Shown: in pieces, positions 25,618 to 33,901 of the stretch
How the letters are laid out: the number at the start of each line of letters is the position of its first letter
Numbering within the stretch: the stretch's first letter is position 1
NCBI RefSeq assembly: GCF_002706745.1
Contig: NZ_CP017702.1
Span: 2,232,001-2,296,000, forward strand
DNA from: Companilactobacillus farciminis KCTC 3681 = DSM 20184
GTDB lineage: Bacteria > Bacillota > Bacilli > Lactobacillales > Lactobacillaceae
Direction of reading: 5' to 3'
Length of the DNA: 64,000 nt
Made by a program: the position numbers and the translations under genes
Notes under the pieces: model-generated
Told to the model about the DNA's origin: nothing
Database searches by the model: none
Seen by the model: only the letters and a program-made list of their open reading frames with translations

Positions 25618-26169
25618 ATGCCTACAACTGAAGAAACTCTAGCTTTGTCACTACGCGACGTCTTGAAAAGAAAACCGGTCGATAAAATTACGGTTAAGGA
25701 TATCGTGACTGAATGTAATTTGACTCGGCAAACTTTTTACAATCACTTCGCGGATATCTACGAATTAGTCGAGTATGCTGCTTGCACCAATGCACGAAAA
25801 ATTCTGGATAAAACTGCCAGTTACGATAAATGGCAATGTGGTTTCTATGCCGTTATGACGGTCATGCAGAATAATAAGACTATCGTCAAAAACACTTATC
25901 AATCCAACTATCGCGACTTAATGGAAAAGTACATCTTCAAGGTCATTTATAGCTACGTCATCGATATTGTTGAAAAGCTAGCTGAAGATATGAACGTTGC
26001 CCAAAAGCACAAAGATTTCATCGCTCATTTTTACACGTTGGCCTTTTTAGCCTTGATTCACGAATGGGTCCAAAATGGCCTCAAAGAAGATCCGAAAAAA
26101 ATTGTTCAACAAGTTGCGACTCTAGTTCAAGGAGATTTCAAAAACGACTTGCAAAAATATGCCAAATAA
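25618..26169 (+). CDS. TetR/AcrR family regulator, DhaS-like
   Basis: This 183-residue protein has a helix-turn-helix at about residues 8-50 (ITVKDIVTECNLTRQTFYNHFADIYEL) and a C-terminal helical domain resembling DhaS-type regulators. The ATG at 25618 follows GGGGGA; a TTG four codons upstream overlaps that site. A probable -10 TATAAT lies at about 25580. No adjacent target gene stands out; the next gene (rlmA-like) is convergent. Confidence 0.82.
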   Translation: MPTTEETLALSLRDVLKRKPVDKITVKDIVTECNLTRQTFYNHFADIYELVEYAACTNARKILDKTASYDKWQCGFYAVMTVMQNNKTIVKNTYQSNYRDLMEKYIFKVIYSYVIDIVEKLAEDMNVAQKHKDFIAHFYTLAFLALIHEWVQNGLKEDPKKIVQQVATLVQGDFKNDLQKYAK

Positions 26170-26200
26170 AAAATCGCCGATTAATTTCGACGATTTTTTT
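26168..26200. terminator. Bidirectional terminator
   Basis: AAAATCG/CGATTTT hairpin with flanking A and T runs between the TetR gene and the convergent methyltransferase gene; it begins at the TetR stop codon. Confidence 0.7.
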
Positions 26201-27020
26201 GTTGTCCAACTAAGATAGTTGAGCCGACTGTAATATTTTTAACTTGTGACCAATCGATTTTTGATTTATCAACATTGAACAATAACGGCGTCATATTGAT
26301 AAAAGCCGTTCTAACTTCTTCTGTCACCGGATAAGTTTTGGTTGCATCTATTTGATCGACCAATTCATAATGTTCTTCAAAATAATCCAGAACTTTTTTA
26401 TTCGAGTACTCTGCTTGCTGCAACTGGTCTTTTGCCACTTGGCGCAATTCTTGAACGTGATATTGGTTGGGGATAACTTTTAAAACATAACCGTCATCTA
26501 AAATTCGATTGAATTCCGCATAATTAGCTGGCGAAAAGACGTCAACGATACCCCTGACCGTATTGTCTTGAATTGGTAAATGGGCCAAATCACCGACAAA
26601 CCATTTTACCGGAGTATTAACGCCTTTAGCAGCCAATTGAATCGAATCCTTAGAAATATCAAAAGCTAAAACGTCTTTTATTCCCGCCTGTGTGATTTTT
26701 TTAGAATAGTAACCTTCGCCACAGCCAACATCCAAAATACTGTCCAGATGCAATTTTTCAATCAATTCAACTAATTTATTAGCTATGTGATCATACATGC
26801 CATGTTCCAAAATTACATGACGATTTTCAAAAGAATCACGATCATAATTCTTTGAGACTTTATTATTCAAGACAAAGTCGACAAAGCCTTTTTTGGAAAT
26901 ATCGAAACAGTGATTATTGCTACAAAGTAGACTGTTATCGACTAATTTTAAAGTTTTTCCACAGATTGGACACTGAAAGAAATCTTGACTGTTACTAAAT
27001 TTTTGAATCTTGTCATTCAT
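26181..27020 (-). CDS. rlmA: 23S rRNA (guanine-N1)-methyltransferase, RlmA family
   Basis: This 279-residue protein has an N-terminal zinc finger with C17, C20, C33 and H37/C38 (FQCPICGKTL..LLCSNNHCFD) and a SAM-binding domain with ILDVGCGEGYY near residue 95. This is the RlmA/TlrB family, which methylates G745 or G748 in 23S rRNA; TlrB variants give resistance to tylosin-type macrolides. Six bases separate it from the yedK gene upstream, so they are likely co-transcribed. Confidence 0.88.
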   Translation of the reverse strand: MNDKIQKFSNSQDFFQCPICGKTLKLVDNSLLCSNNHCFDISKKGFVDFVLNNKVSKNYDRDSFENRHVILEHGMYDHIANKLVELIEKLHLDSILDVGCGEGYYSKKITQAGIKDVLAFDISKDSIQLAAKGVNTPVKWFVGDLAHLPIQDNTVRGIVDVFSPANYAEFNRILDDGYVLKVIPNQYHVQELRQVAKDQLQQAEYSNKKVLDYFEEHYELVDQIDATKTYPVTEEVRTAFINMTPLLFNVDKSKIDWSQVKNITVGSTILVGQQKNRRN

Positions 27021-27026
27021 AAATAA

Positions 27027-27596
27027 TTACCTATTTTCTGTTTGTGAATACAATTGTGGCATTGCTGAATCTAAAAAGCTTTTAGCAAAGTCATCATTAT
27101 AAATCCAAGCATTGATTTGATTTTTTTGTAAGATCAATGGCATTCGGTCGTGAATTTGTACCATTGATTCATTAGGAGCCGTAGTAAATAAGATACTTTG
27201 AGGAATATTATCAAAATAGTTATAGCAGCCCGCGATAAAAAGCGTTTGAGGATCATTGGAGAAATTGAATTTATACTTTTGTTTAGTCTTATTCCACTCA
27301 AAAAAGCCAGTTGTTGGATAAACACAACGCCGTTTTAAAAATGAATCAGCAAACATTGGTTTTTGCTGTACTGTTTCGCTACGAGCATTGATCAACGACT
27401 GCCCCGTTTTGAAACCCGGAAAGCCCCATTTCATACCGACAACTTGAACTTGACGCTGACCTGCAATGATCAAAGCCGTCTCATCAGTTGGGAAAACTTC
27501 GCCCGTCTTCGGATTGAAACCAGCATCTTTAGCTAATTGATAAATTCGTTTAATTTCAGGATTTTTATCTGGTTCAAACAAATAGCGTCCGCACAT
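27027..27596 (-). CDS. yedK: SOS response-associated peptidase / abasic-site protein YedK
   Basis: This 189-residue protein begins MCGRYLFEP with the catalytic Cys2 that forms a thiazolidine crosslink to abasic sites in single-stranded DNA. NARSE near residue 68, TTGFFEWNK about 92-100 and VQIHDRMPLIL near 150 hold the conserved Asn, Glu and His. It shields abasic sites during replication. It is the first gene of a pair with the RlmA-type methyltransferase gene. Confidence 0.92.
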   Translation of the reverse strand: MCGRYLFEPDKNPEIKRIYQLAKDAGFNPKTGEVFPTDETALIIAGQRQVQVVGMKWGFPGFKTGQSLINARSETVQQKPMFADSFLKRRCVYPTTGFFEWNKTKQKYKFNFSNDPQTLFIAGCYNYFDNIPQSILFTTAPNESMVQIHDRMPLILQKNQINAWIYNDDFAKSFLDSAMPQLYSQTENR

Positions 27597-27611
27597 ATTA
27601 TTCCTCCAACA

Positions 27612-27640
27612 AAAAACTAGAACATTTCTGCTCTAGTTTA
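27612..27640 (-). terminator. Terminator of the DUF805 gene
   Basis: AAACTAG / CTAGTTT stem with a T run reading leftward, between the yedK start and the DUF805 gene stop. Confidence 0.75.
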
Positions 27641-27648
27641 ACAAAATT

Positions 27649-28071
27649 TTAGATTGATTTGGGGAAACGATTACCAAGACTACGTTGTGGCAAGCACAAT
27701 AAAACGACTAAGGCTACGAAACCAACTACTGGAATCAGACCTATTAATACCCACCAACCACGCATTTTTCGATCATGGAGTCGTCTGATAATAGCGGTAA
27801 ATACGGCAATCCAGTAATATCCCATCGTCATAGCAAGCGCTACGCCAACAATTGAACTCCAATAATAGTCCATCACTGGCATTTTAGTTATTATAAAAGC
27901 CAATAAAGCGACGACTATATAGGCCACAATACTAAAGCCTAAGTAGCCCCACCAAAAGTCCTTGCGACTCATTCTTTTAGCGCCAACAAAGAGATCTTGA
28001 AAATATAATTTAGTTGAAGAAATAATTCCTGGTCGAAAACTTTCGTTCCAAATTGGTTCTCTCATCTGCAT
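27649..28071 (-). CDS. DUF805 family membrane protein
   Basis: This 140-residue protein has four hydrophobic segments, the DUF805 N-terminal pattern (KRMSRKDFWWGYLGFS) and a conserved RLHDRKMRGWWVL loop near residue 99. I placed the start at the ATG at 28071, where AGGAG stands 8 bases upstream; a longer frame would run deep into the crcB gene and is rejected. It is just downstream of the two crcB genes in the same direction. The function is unknown. Confidence 0.82.
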   Translation of the reverse strand: MQMREPIWNESFRPGIISSTKLYFQDLFVGAKRMSRKDFWWGYLGFSIVAYIVVALLAFIITKMPVMDYYWSSIVGVALAMTMGYYWIAVFTAIIRRLHDRKMRGWWVLIGLIPVVGFVALVVLLCLPQRSLGNRFPKSI

Positions 28072-28082
28072 AAAAAAATCTC

Positions 28083-28424
28083 CTATATGTGAATTCCAAT
28101 GACAAATCCTAGGATACCAAAGATATAAGTCAAAATGAAATAAAGGAAACAACGTACGAAACGGCGTTGAAACCACAATTGACTTAATTCCATGTTCAAA
28201 GTTCCAAAGGTTGTGAAGCCGCCACAAAAACCAGTTCCTAACAACAATAATAAAGCACCGTTATGAATTTGTGCAGTGAAGATACCTAATAATAACGCTC
28301 CTAAAATATTTATCAATAAGGTTATCACGGGAAAATCTATTTTTATTTTACTTTGTAAGAGGGTCAATTCATTTCGCAAAATAGCACCAAGACTGGCACC
28401 CAGGCCAACAATTAAAAAGTTCAT
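28083..28424 (-). CDS. crcB: Fluoride channel CrcB/Fluc (second subunit)
   Basis: This 113-residue protein has four hydrophobic segments with the CrcB pattern: GASLGAILRNEL near the N terminus, INILGALLLGIFT, and GTGFCGGFTTFGTL with the conserved TTF.T. Fluc channels export fluoride and, when encoded as a pair, form heterodimers with opposite topology. The ATG overlaps the stop of the other crcB gene by four bases. Confidence 0.92.
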   Translation of the reverse strand: MNFLIVGLGASLGAILRNELTLLQSKIKIDFPVITLLINILGALLLGIFTAQIHNGALLLLLGTGFCGGFTTFGTLNMELSQLWFQRRFVRCFLYFILTYIFGILGFVIGIHI

Positions 28425-28837
28425 CTGTCCTGCTCCTTTTTAACGTAATCATTGAAAGCACGACTAGCAGCCCAATAATTGCCTAATATCGCTACGACAA
28501 AACCACCTAGAATCGTTATGGTCAAATAAATCAGCAGAGATACCCAGTTGCCACTTTGATACAACCGATAACTATCAGCCGTAAAAGTTGAAAAAGTCGT
28601 ATACGAACCCAATAGTCCCGTACTTAAGGTCAAGACAACTTTCGACGATAAGTTATAACGGTCTTGCAAATAATGAATCAAAAAGGGCATGATAAAAGCT
28701 CCAGTCAAATTAGCCACTAAAGTTCCCAAAGGAAAACCATTGGTGGTTTTGAAAATCAAACTTTCTAAATAACGTAAATCACTACCGATAAAAGCTCCCA
28801 CCAGTACCAATAAAAATATTTTCCCTCGTTCTTTCAA
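28421..28837 (-). CDS. crcB: Fluoride channel CrcB/Fluc (first subunit)
   Basis: This 138-residue protein has GAFIGSDLRYLES at the N terminus, TLVANLTGAFIMPFL and STGLLGSYTTFSTF, all Fluc motifs. The second position of the usual GxxxR motif is kept (SDLR). It partners the overlapping CrcB. I see no fluoride (crcB-motif) riboswitch: only 20-50 bases separate it from the terminator of the upstream gene. Confidence 0.92.
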   Translation of the reverse strand: MKERGKIFLLVLVGAFIGSDLRYLESLIFKTTNGFPLGTLVANLTGAFIMPFLIHYLQDRYNLSSKVVLTLSTGLLGSYTTFSTFTADSYRLYQSGNWVSLLIYLTITILGGFVVAILGNYWAASRAFNDYVKKEQDR

Positions 28838-28860
28838 TCGAAAAACTCCTTACAAAAAGA

Positions 28861-28885
28861 AAAAACTTGCCAACGACAAGTTTTT
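28861..28885. terminator. Terminator of gnd
   Basis: AAAAACTTG / CAAGTTTTT stem-loop just past the gnd stop at 28892, with T runs on both sides. It isolates the crcB pair from gnd. Confidence 0.8.
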
Positions 28886-28891
28886 CATTAA

Positions 28892-29815
28892 TTATTTTTT
28901 ATCTTTATTACCATTATTATTTATTTCAACAACGTGTCCACCGAATTCGTTACGCAAGGCCGCTACGACCTTACCTGTAAATGTATCATCTTCTAGTGAA
29001 CGGTAACGCATCATCAATGAGGCTCCGATTACAGGTGTTGGAACTTGTAATCTTAAGGCTTCTTCAACAGTCCACTTACCTTCGCCTGATGAATGCATAA
29101 CACCCTTGATCTCATCCAAGTCTGGATCTTTTGAAAAGGCTGATTGTGTTAATTCCATCAACCAACTACGAACTACTGAACCATTTTGCCATACTTTAGC
29201 TACAGCTTCGTTATCATAATCGAATTCACTATGCTTCAAAACATCAAAACCTTCGGCGATAGCTTGCATCATACCGTATTCAATACCGTTATGAACCATC
29301 TTCAAGTAGTGACCGCTACCGGCTTTTCCAGTATATAAGTAACCATCAGTTTGAGCAATACCTTTGAAAATAGGTTCAATATATTCAAAAGCTTTTTCAT
29401 CGTCTCCGCCGATCATGAAGTTACCGTCACGATTTGCACCGCTCATACCGCCTGATGTACCAACATCGAAGAACTTAATGTTTTTATCAGTTAGGATTTT
29501 ATTGTGTCGCAATGAATCTTTGTAAAATGAATTTCCACCGTCAATTACGATATCATTTTCATCAAGAATTTCGCTCAAGGTATCAATTGTAGTATTAGTT
29601 GGGTTCCCCGCTGGTAACATTACCCAAACAATACGTGGTGCATCCAAAGCCAAAACCGCATCTTTTAGGCTTTTTTCAACACGTGCACCCAAAGTTGAAG
29701 CATCGTTTCTAGCACCGTCGTTTAAATCAAAAGCAACTACTTCATTACCGTTACGAATCAAATTCTCGGTTAAGTTAATTCCCATCTTACCGAGTCCAAT
29801 CATTGCTAATTTCAA
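28892..29815 (-). CDS. gnd: 6-phosphogluconate dehydrogenase (decarboxylating), short form
   Basis: This 307-residue protein has GLGKMGINLTENL at the N terminus, DGGNSFYKDS near residue 93, GTSGGMSGANRDG near 119 and the family signature KMVHNGIEYGMMQ near 173-185. It is the short form of about 300 residues (GntZ/YqeC type, often NAD-preferring), unlike the form of about 470 residues in enteric bacteria. It oxidises 6-phosphogluconate to ribulose 5-phosphate, the branch feeding the phosphoketolase or pentose route. Its own terminator follows. Confidence 0.9.
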   Translation of the reverse strand: MKLAMIGLGKMGINLTENLIRNGNEVVAFDLNDGARNDASTLGARVEKSLKDAVLALDAPRIVWVMLPAGNPTNTTIDTLSEILDENDIVIDGGNSFYKDSLRHNKILTDKNIKFFDVGTSGGMSGANRDGNFMIGGDDEKAFEYIEPIFKGIAQTDGYLYTGKAGSGHYLKMVHNGIEYGMMQAIAEGFDVLKHSEFDYDNEAVAKVWQNGSVVRSWLMELTQSAFSKDPDLDEIKGVMHSSGEGKWTVEEALRLQVPTPVIGASLMMRYRSLEDDTFTGKVVAALRNEFGGHVVEINNNGNKDKK

Positions 29816-29858
29816 AATTAATCCTCCTAAGTTGTTATCACAAGTTCTAATTATACAT

Positions 29859-29894
29859 AAAAAAGCCGCACCAAAATCAACATTTTGGTACGAC
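29859..29894 (-). terminator. Terminator after the RacA-like gene
   Basis: Stem CGTACCAAAAT / ATTTTGGTGCG read on the minus strand, followed by a T run. Confidence 0.78.
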
Positions 29895-29936
29895 CCGATT
29901 GCTTAAGAGGTTGATATCATAAGGCTTATTGGTTGA

Positions 29937-30497
29937 TTAGTTCATGAACTTGTTCCACCAATGACCCTTCTTGTCATCATTGACCTTTTCGTTTACACGT
30001 TCTTTGATGTTTTCATCTTTTTGCGTGTCATTATTTTCAACTTTTTCTTTAGCTTGTTGCTTCAAAGTATCCAACTCAACTTGGAGTTGTTCTTTTGATT
30101 TTTGAGCATCATTTAACTCTTGTTGTAGTTCTTTAATAGTTAATTCACGCTTCTTATTTGCTGATTCTAGTTTAGCTACAGTTTCTTGTAATCCTGCAAT
30201 TTCATCGTTTTGCTTAGTATCAGTCGACTCTTTGGCATCGGCAGCAGGATAGATTTGTGCAGCTGAAGTTTCCAAAGTCATCTTTGGTCCATGACTTAAT
30301 TTGACCATTTCTTTAAAGTCATCAATATTTTTTTGAGTGTAGAGACGATTGTTTTGACTATTACGCTCAAAATACTTGCTATTGGCTGTAGTCTTTTCGA
30401 CGATCAAAGAATATTTACGTAGCGTTGCAACGCTGATCCCCAAGTCCTTTGCGGCTTGTGCAGGAGTTAATAAGTTGTTAGTTTTTACTTTACTCAA
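29937..30497 (-). CDS. MerR-type helix-turn-helix coiled-coil protein, RacA-like
   Basis: This 186-residue protein has a MerR-type DNA-binding segment at residues 9-60 (LLTPAQAAKDLGISVATLRK), a long coiled coil from about 95 to 150 (repeating EL..EL..A.KS.EQL pattern), a charged tail, and a short C-terminal GHWWNKFMN, which could be membrane-interacting. This plan matches RacA-like and plasmid-partition helper proteins that anchor DNA. It is a single gene next to gnd and facing the CorC-type gene. The role is inferred only from domain layout. Confidence 0.65.
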   Translation of the reverse strand: MSKVKTNNLLTPAQAAKDLGISVATLRKYSLIVEKTTANSKYFERNSQNNRLYTQKNIDDFKEMVKLSHGPKMTLETSAAQIYPAADAKESTDTKQNDEIAGLQETVAKLESANKKRELTIKELQQELNDAQKSKEQLQVELDTLKQQAKEKVENNDTQKDENIKERVNEKVNDDKKGHWWNKFMN

Positions 30498-30725
30498 AAG
30501 GATTCCCCCAAGGTTGTTTCATTCTCTTCATTATAAAAATAATGATTGTTAAGTTCAACTACAAAATTCATAACGAAGCCAAATTAAAATTGTCTTAGCT
30601 ATATTTTAACCATTAAATTGGATATACTAAAGATGAAAAGATAAAATATTTACTCTTTGCCGACACAGTCGGTTTTTCTTTGGTGTATAATTCGATTTAC
30701 AGGAAATAGAAGGGGAAATAATATA

Positions 30726-32114
30726 TTGTCAAGTTCTGCAATTACAACAAATTTTATTATTATAATTGTTACCTTTATCTTTGCCTTCTTCTTCGTGGCT
30801 GCTGAGTTTGCTTTAGTTCAAACTAGATCCAGTCAACTAGAAGATGCCATTCAAAAAGGTGAAGGCAACAAGAAAAAATTACAACGTGCCTTAAAGATGG
30901 TCAATAATCTAAACGAATACTTATCAACGACACAAGTTGGTACTAGTATCGCAGGTATTATTTTAGGTTGGATCGGTGAAAGTACCATCGAATACTTGCT
31001 AGTAGAAGTATTTGGCGTAGCACATATTTCAGCCGGCGGTAGTAGCGGTCTACATGCTTTGAGTTCAATCGTTGGTGTTTTACTACTAACTTACTTAGAA
31101 GTGGTTCTAACAGAAATCGTTCCTAAGAATATCTCAATCGATATGCCGATGAAGATGCTAATGTTAGTCGTTACACCATTACGTTTCTTCCACATTGCTG
31201 TTTATCCATTCGTTTGGTTACTAAACGTTTCAGCGTCTGGAATCGTCAAATTGATGGGTATGAAACCCGCTGACACTGAGAACGAAGTCTTCTCACAATC
31301 AGAAATCTTGAGATTGTCTAAGTCTTCAATCAAAGGTGGCGATATGGAACCAGATGACGTTATCTTCATGCAACGTGCTTTCGAGTTGAACGATAAAGTT
31401 GCTAAAGATATTATGGTCGACCGGACTAGCCTTTATGTCGTCGATATAACGGACAAAGTCAAAGATGTTATTAAAGACTACTTGCAACAAGGTTTTTCAA
31501 GATTCCCTGTTGTAGCCGATAATGATAAAGATAAGGTCCTCGGTTACGTTTACGCTTACGATATCGTTCGTCAAAACCAAGTTGATGGCGACGTTGGCAT
31601 CAGCCGGATTCTACGTTCTGTCAATACTGTTCCTGAAACTATGCCTATTCAAGATATCTTGTCTAAGATGATCAAGAAACAAACACCGATAGTTATCGTT
31701 GTCGATGAATACGGTGGTACTAGTGGTATTGTCACCGATAAAGATATTTACGAAGAATTATTTGGAACTGTTAAAGATGAAATCGATGATGTTTCTGATG
31801 AATATATCGTCAAAAACGAAGACGGTTCATACAACGTTTCTGGTAAAACTACGTTATACGATTTTGAACGTTACTTCAGAACCGATGTTAGAGAATTTCA
31901 AAAATCAGATATCATCACTGTTGGTGGTTACTTGATTGAAAAGTTCCCTAACTTGCAAAAGGGTTCGACCTTCGATATGGATAACTTCCATTTTGAAGTT
32001 GCCGAATTCGATCACGGTTTCGTTAACTGGTTCAAAGTTACAGTCGATAAAAAAGCCGTTACGAAACAAGATAATTTGGCATCATTGACCGACGTTGATG
32101 ATTTGAAAGAATAA
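30726..32114 (+). CDS. CNNM/CorC (HlyC/CorC) family transporter
   Basis: This 462-residue protein has an N-terminal CNNM membrane domain (three or four helices, with FFVAAEFALVQTRSSQLE and EIVPKNISI), two CBS domains (about residues 205-330), and a C-terminal CorC_HlyC domain from about 345. These proteins are linked to magnesium or cobalt efflux. No ATG fits; I chose TTG at 30726 because AGAAGGGG stands 10-16 bases upstream. A frame beginning at 30657 would add an unlikely leader. Confidence 0.85.
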   Translation: MSSSAITTNFIIIIVTFIFAFFFVAAEFALVQTRSSQLEDAIQKGEGNKKKLQRALKMVNNLNEYLSTTQVGTSIAGIILGWIGESTIEYLLVEVFGVAHISAGGSSGLHALSSIVGVLLLTYLEVVLTEIVPKNISIDMPMKMLMLVVTPLRFFHIAVYPFVWLLNVSASGIVKLMGMKPADTENEVFSQSEILRLSKSSIKGGDMEPDDVIFMQRAFELNDKVAKDIMVDRTSLYVVDITDKVKDVIKDYLQQGFSRFPVVADNDKDKVLGYVYAYDIVRQNQVDGDVGISRILRSVNTVPETMPIQDILSKMIKKQTPIVIVVDEYGGTSGIVTDKDIYEELFGTVKDEIDDVSDEYIVKNEDGSYNVSGKTTLYDFERYFRTDVREFQKSDIITVGGYLIEKFPNLQKGSTFDMDNFHFEVAEFDHGFVNWFKVTVDKKAVTKQDNLASLTDVDDLKE

Positions 32115-32117
32115 CTA

Positions 32118-32151
32118 AAAAAGCTGAATCCGCAATGGATTCAGCTTTTTT
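32118..32151. terminator. Bidirectional terminator
   Basis: AAAAGCTGAATCC / GGATTCAGCTTTT, a 13-bp stem between convergent genes, with T runs on both sides. Confidence 0.9.
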
Positions 32152-33854
32152 TATTCTTTAGAACGTAAACCTTCAATTCTTCCAAAGTCTACTAAATTCA
32201 ATTTATTGATAAAAATCATCGCTACCATGATCAATAACGATAGGAATGAAATTCGACGAGCTACTTTTTGAGTCATAGTCTCAAAGTAATCAACGACAAC
32301 TTTCCCACTACCATTGATCGTCACTTGTGCCAGGTTATTATTCCGCTTATCCACTCGCAAACTAGAAACCTTACCTTCAGATTGTGTCGATTGGAAACCA
32401 TAGTAGGCAATAATCGGAATATCTACTTTGGCATTCTTAGCATTTTTAAAATCGAAGCTCAAACGTGTTCCATATTGCTTAAACTGACTAATCTTAGCTT
32501 TACCCGCCGTTATTCTTGGCTTGTGAGGCATTCTTTGCAAATCGCTTAAACTAGTACCTTGAGGCAAATACTCTTGTCCTGCGCCAATACTAAAGGGTTC
32601 TAATTGATTATATTCACTCTGATTGACGAACTGCAACGGTGAACCTTGAACCAAACGATAGCTAGCAGAAATTGAGAACAACAAGGTAAAGAAGATTAGA
32701 CCACTCTTAGCCAATTTACTGTTAAAGAGATGCAACGGATCACTTGCGACTACAATAGATAATAACAACGTTACTAACATATCAAAACGCCAAGGATATT
32801 GGATAACTTTGAATGGCGTATGATTTAAAATCACCCACGGAAAGACTTTTGTACTGCAAAGCAACAAGATAACCCCAATCAAAGCAAAGTCCTTGATAGC
32901 TTTATCTTTGATTTTAGTGAATGACAAGACTATTACAACTGCCGCGATAAACAAGACGATTCCAATATTAGGTTCACCTAGACCATTATTCAAACTCCAT
33001 TTACTCATGTCGAAGAAACTTGTAGCACCTTTAGGCAAAATGCCATTCGACTGTGTCAAAACAAACTTTGTATGACGTAACTGTTCAATCATTGGCAAGA
33101 AATATGCTGCTGATAGCAACAAAGAGCACAAAGCTGCCCAACCTAATGACAGTAGTCTTTTTGGATGTTTCTTGATTTCTTTAAATTGACATAAGCCGAC
33201 AATAATTATCAACATCGTTACCAAAATCGGTGAAATAGCATGCGAATAAATGATGGCCGTCATCCCAAAGGTCAAATACCACCATTTCTTGCGATTTCCG
33301 TAAAAGATCTCATAAATACCCAACATCGCAATTGGCAAGAAGATGAAAGCTCCAACCTCGCCTAGATCGTGTCGGAACAACAAATTATGTAAGCGATATG
33401 TCGATAAAGTATAAACAAAACTAAATACTAAACTGTTGAAATACTTTTGACTGATTTTGTAAAAACATAAAAAGGAAATTCCAAAGGTCAAAAAATTGAC
33501 GAGCAAATAGTATCCCATTAAAGTTTGCGCACTAGAGAACCCTATCAAGCGTAAGAACGCAGCTGGATACAATAAGAGGTCCGAATAAAAAACATTAACA
33601 ATGTAGCCAAATCCATTCATAAACGACATGTTCACGAACGGAAAAAATTGATGTCGTTGCAACGAATGATACAAGCCTTCAATTCTCATCATGTGGAAAC
33701 GATCATCGCTAGTACCTAAATACGACCAAATCTTTCCATGAGAAAATTGTGTTTGATAAAGTGCCAAAAAACTAACTAATAAGAAAAGCAAAATTGTAAA
33801 GACAATCACTGCGGTTTTCTTAGTGGATTTTTTCTTCAAAAAACTTAATTGCAT
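32151..33854 (-). CDS. GT-C-like polytopic membrane protein (PTPS-related membrane family), paralogue A
   Basis: This 567-residue protein has about 12 membrane helices and an acidic motif in the first outer loop (TSDDRFHMMRIEGLYHSL), as in GT-C glycosyltransferases that use lipid-linked sugars. It resembles the PF10131 PTPS_related family. The C-terminal part, about residues 415-545, is an extracytoplasmic beta-rich domain, closed by a final helix. It is a tandem paralogue of the next gene. It may decorate a cell-wall polymer; the substrate is unknown. Confidence 0.72.
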   Translation of the reverse strand: MQLSFLKKKSTKKTAVIVFTILLFLLVSFLALYQTQFSHGKIWSYLGTSDDRFHMMRIEGLYHSLQRHQFFPFVNMSFMNGFGYIVNVFYSDLLLYPAAFLRLIGFSSAQTLMGYYLLVNFLTFGISFLCFYKISQKYFNSLVFSFVYTLSTYRLHNLLFRHDLGEVGAFIFLPIAMLGIYEIFYGNRKKWWYLTFGMTAIIYSHAISPILVTMLIIIVGLCQFKEIKKHPKRLLSLGWAALCSLLLSAAYFLPMIEQLRHTKFVLTQSNGILPKGATSFFDMSKWSLNNGLGEPNIGIVLFIAAVVIVLSFTKIKDKAIKDFALIGVILLLCSTKVFPWVILNHTPFKVIQYPWRFDMLVTLLLSIVVASDPLHLFNSKLAKSGLIFFTLLFSISASYRLVQGSPLQFVNQSEYNQLEPFSIGAGQEYLPQGTSLSDLQRMPHKPRITAGKAKISQFKQYGTRLSFDFKNAKNAKVDIPIIAYYGFQSTQSEGKVSSLRVDKRNNNLAQVTINGSGKVVVDYFETMTQKVARRISFLSLLIMVAMIFINKLNLVDFGRIEGLRSKE

Positions 33855-33901
33855 AAATTAAATGCCTTCCTTTGTACATGCAATATCACATATTATACTC
33901 A

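Noticed and set aside
27649..28227. Longer start for the DUF805 gene
   Set aside because: The extension overlaps crcB in a different frame and gives a leader without family similarity; the ATG at 28071 has a proper ribosome site.
28838..28860. Fluoride riboswitch before crcB
   Set aside because: The interval is too short and shows only A-rich sequence and a ribosome site.
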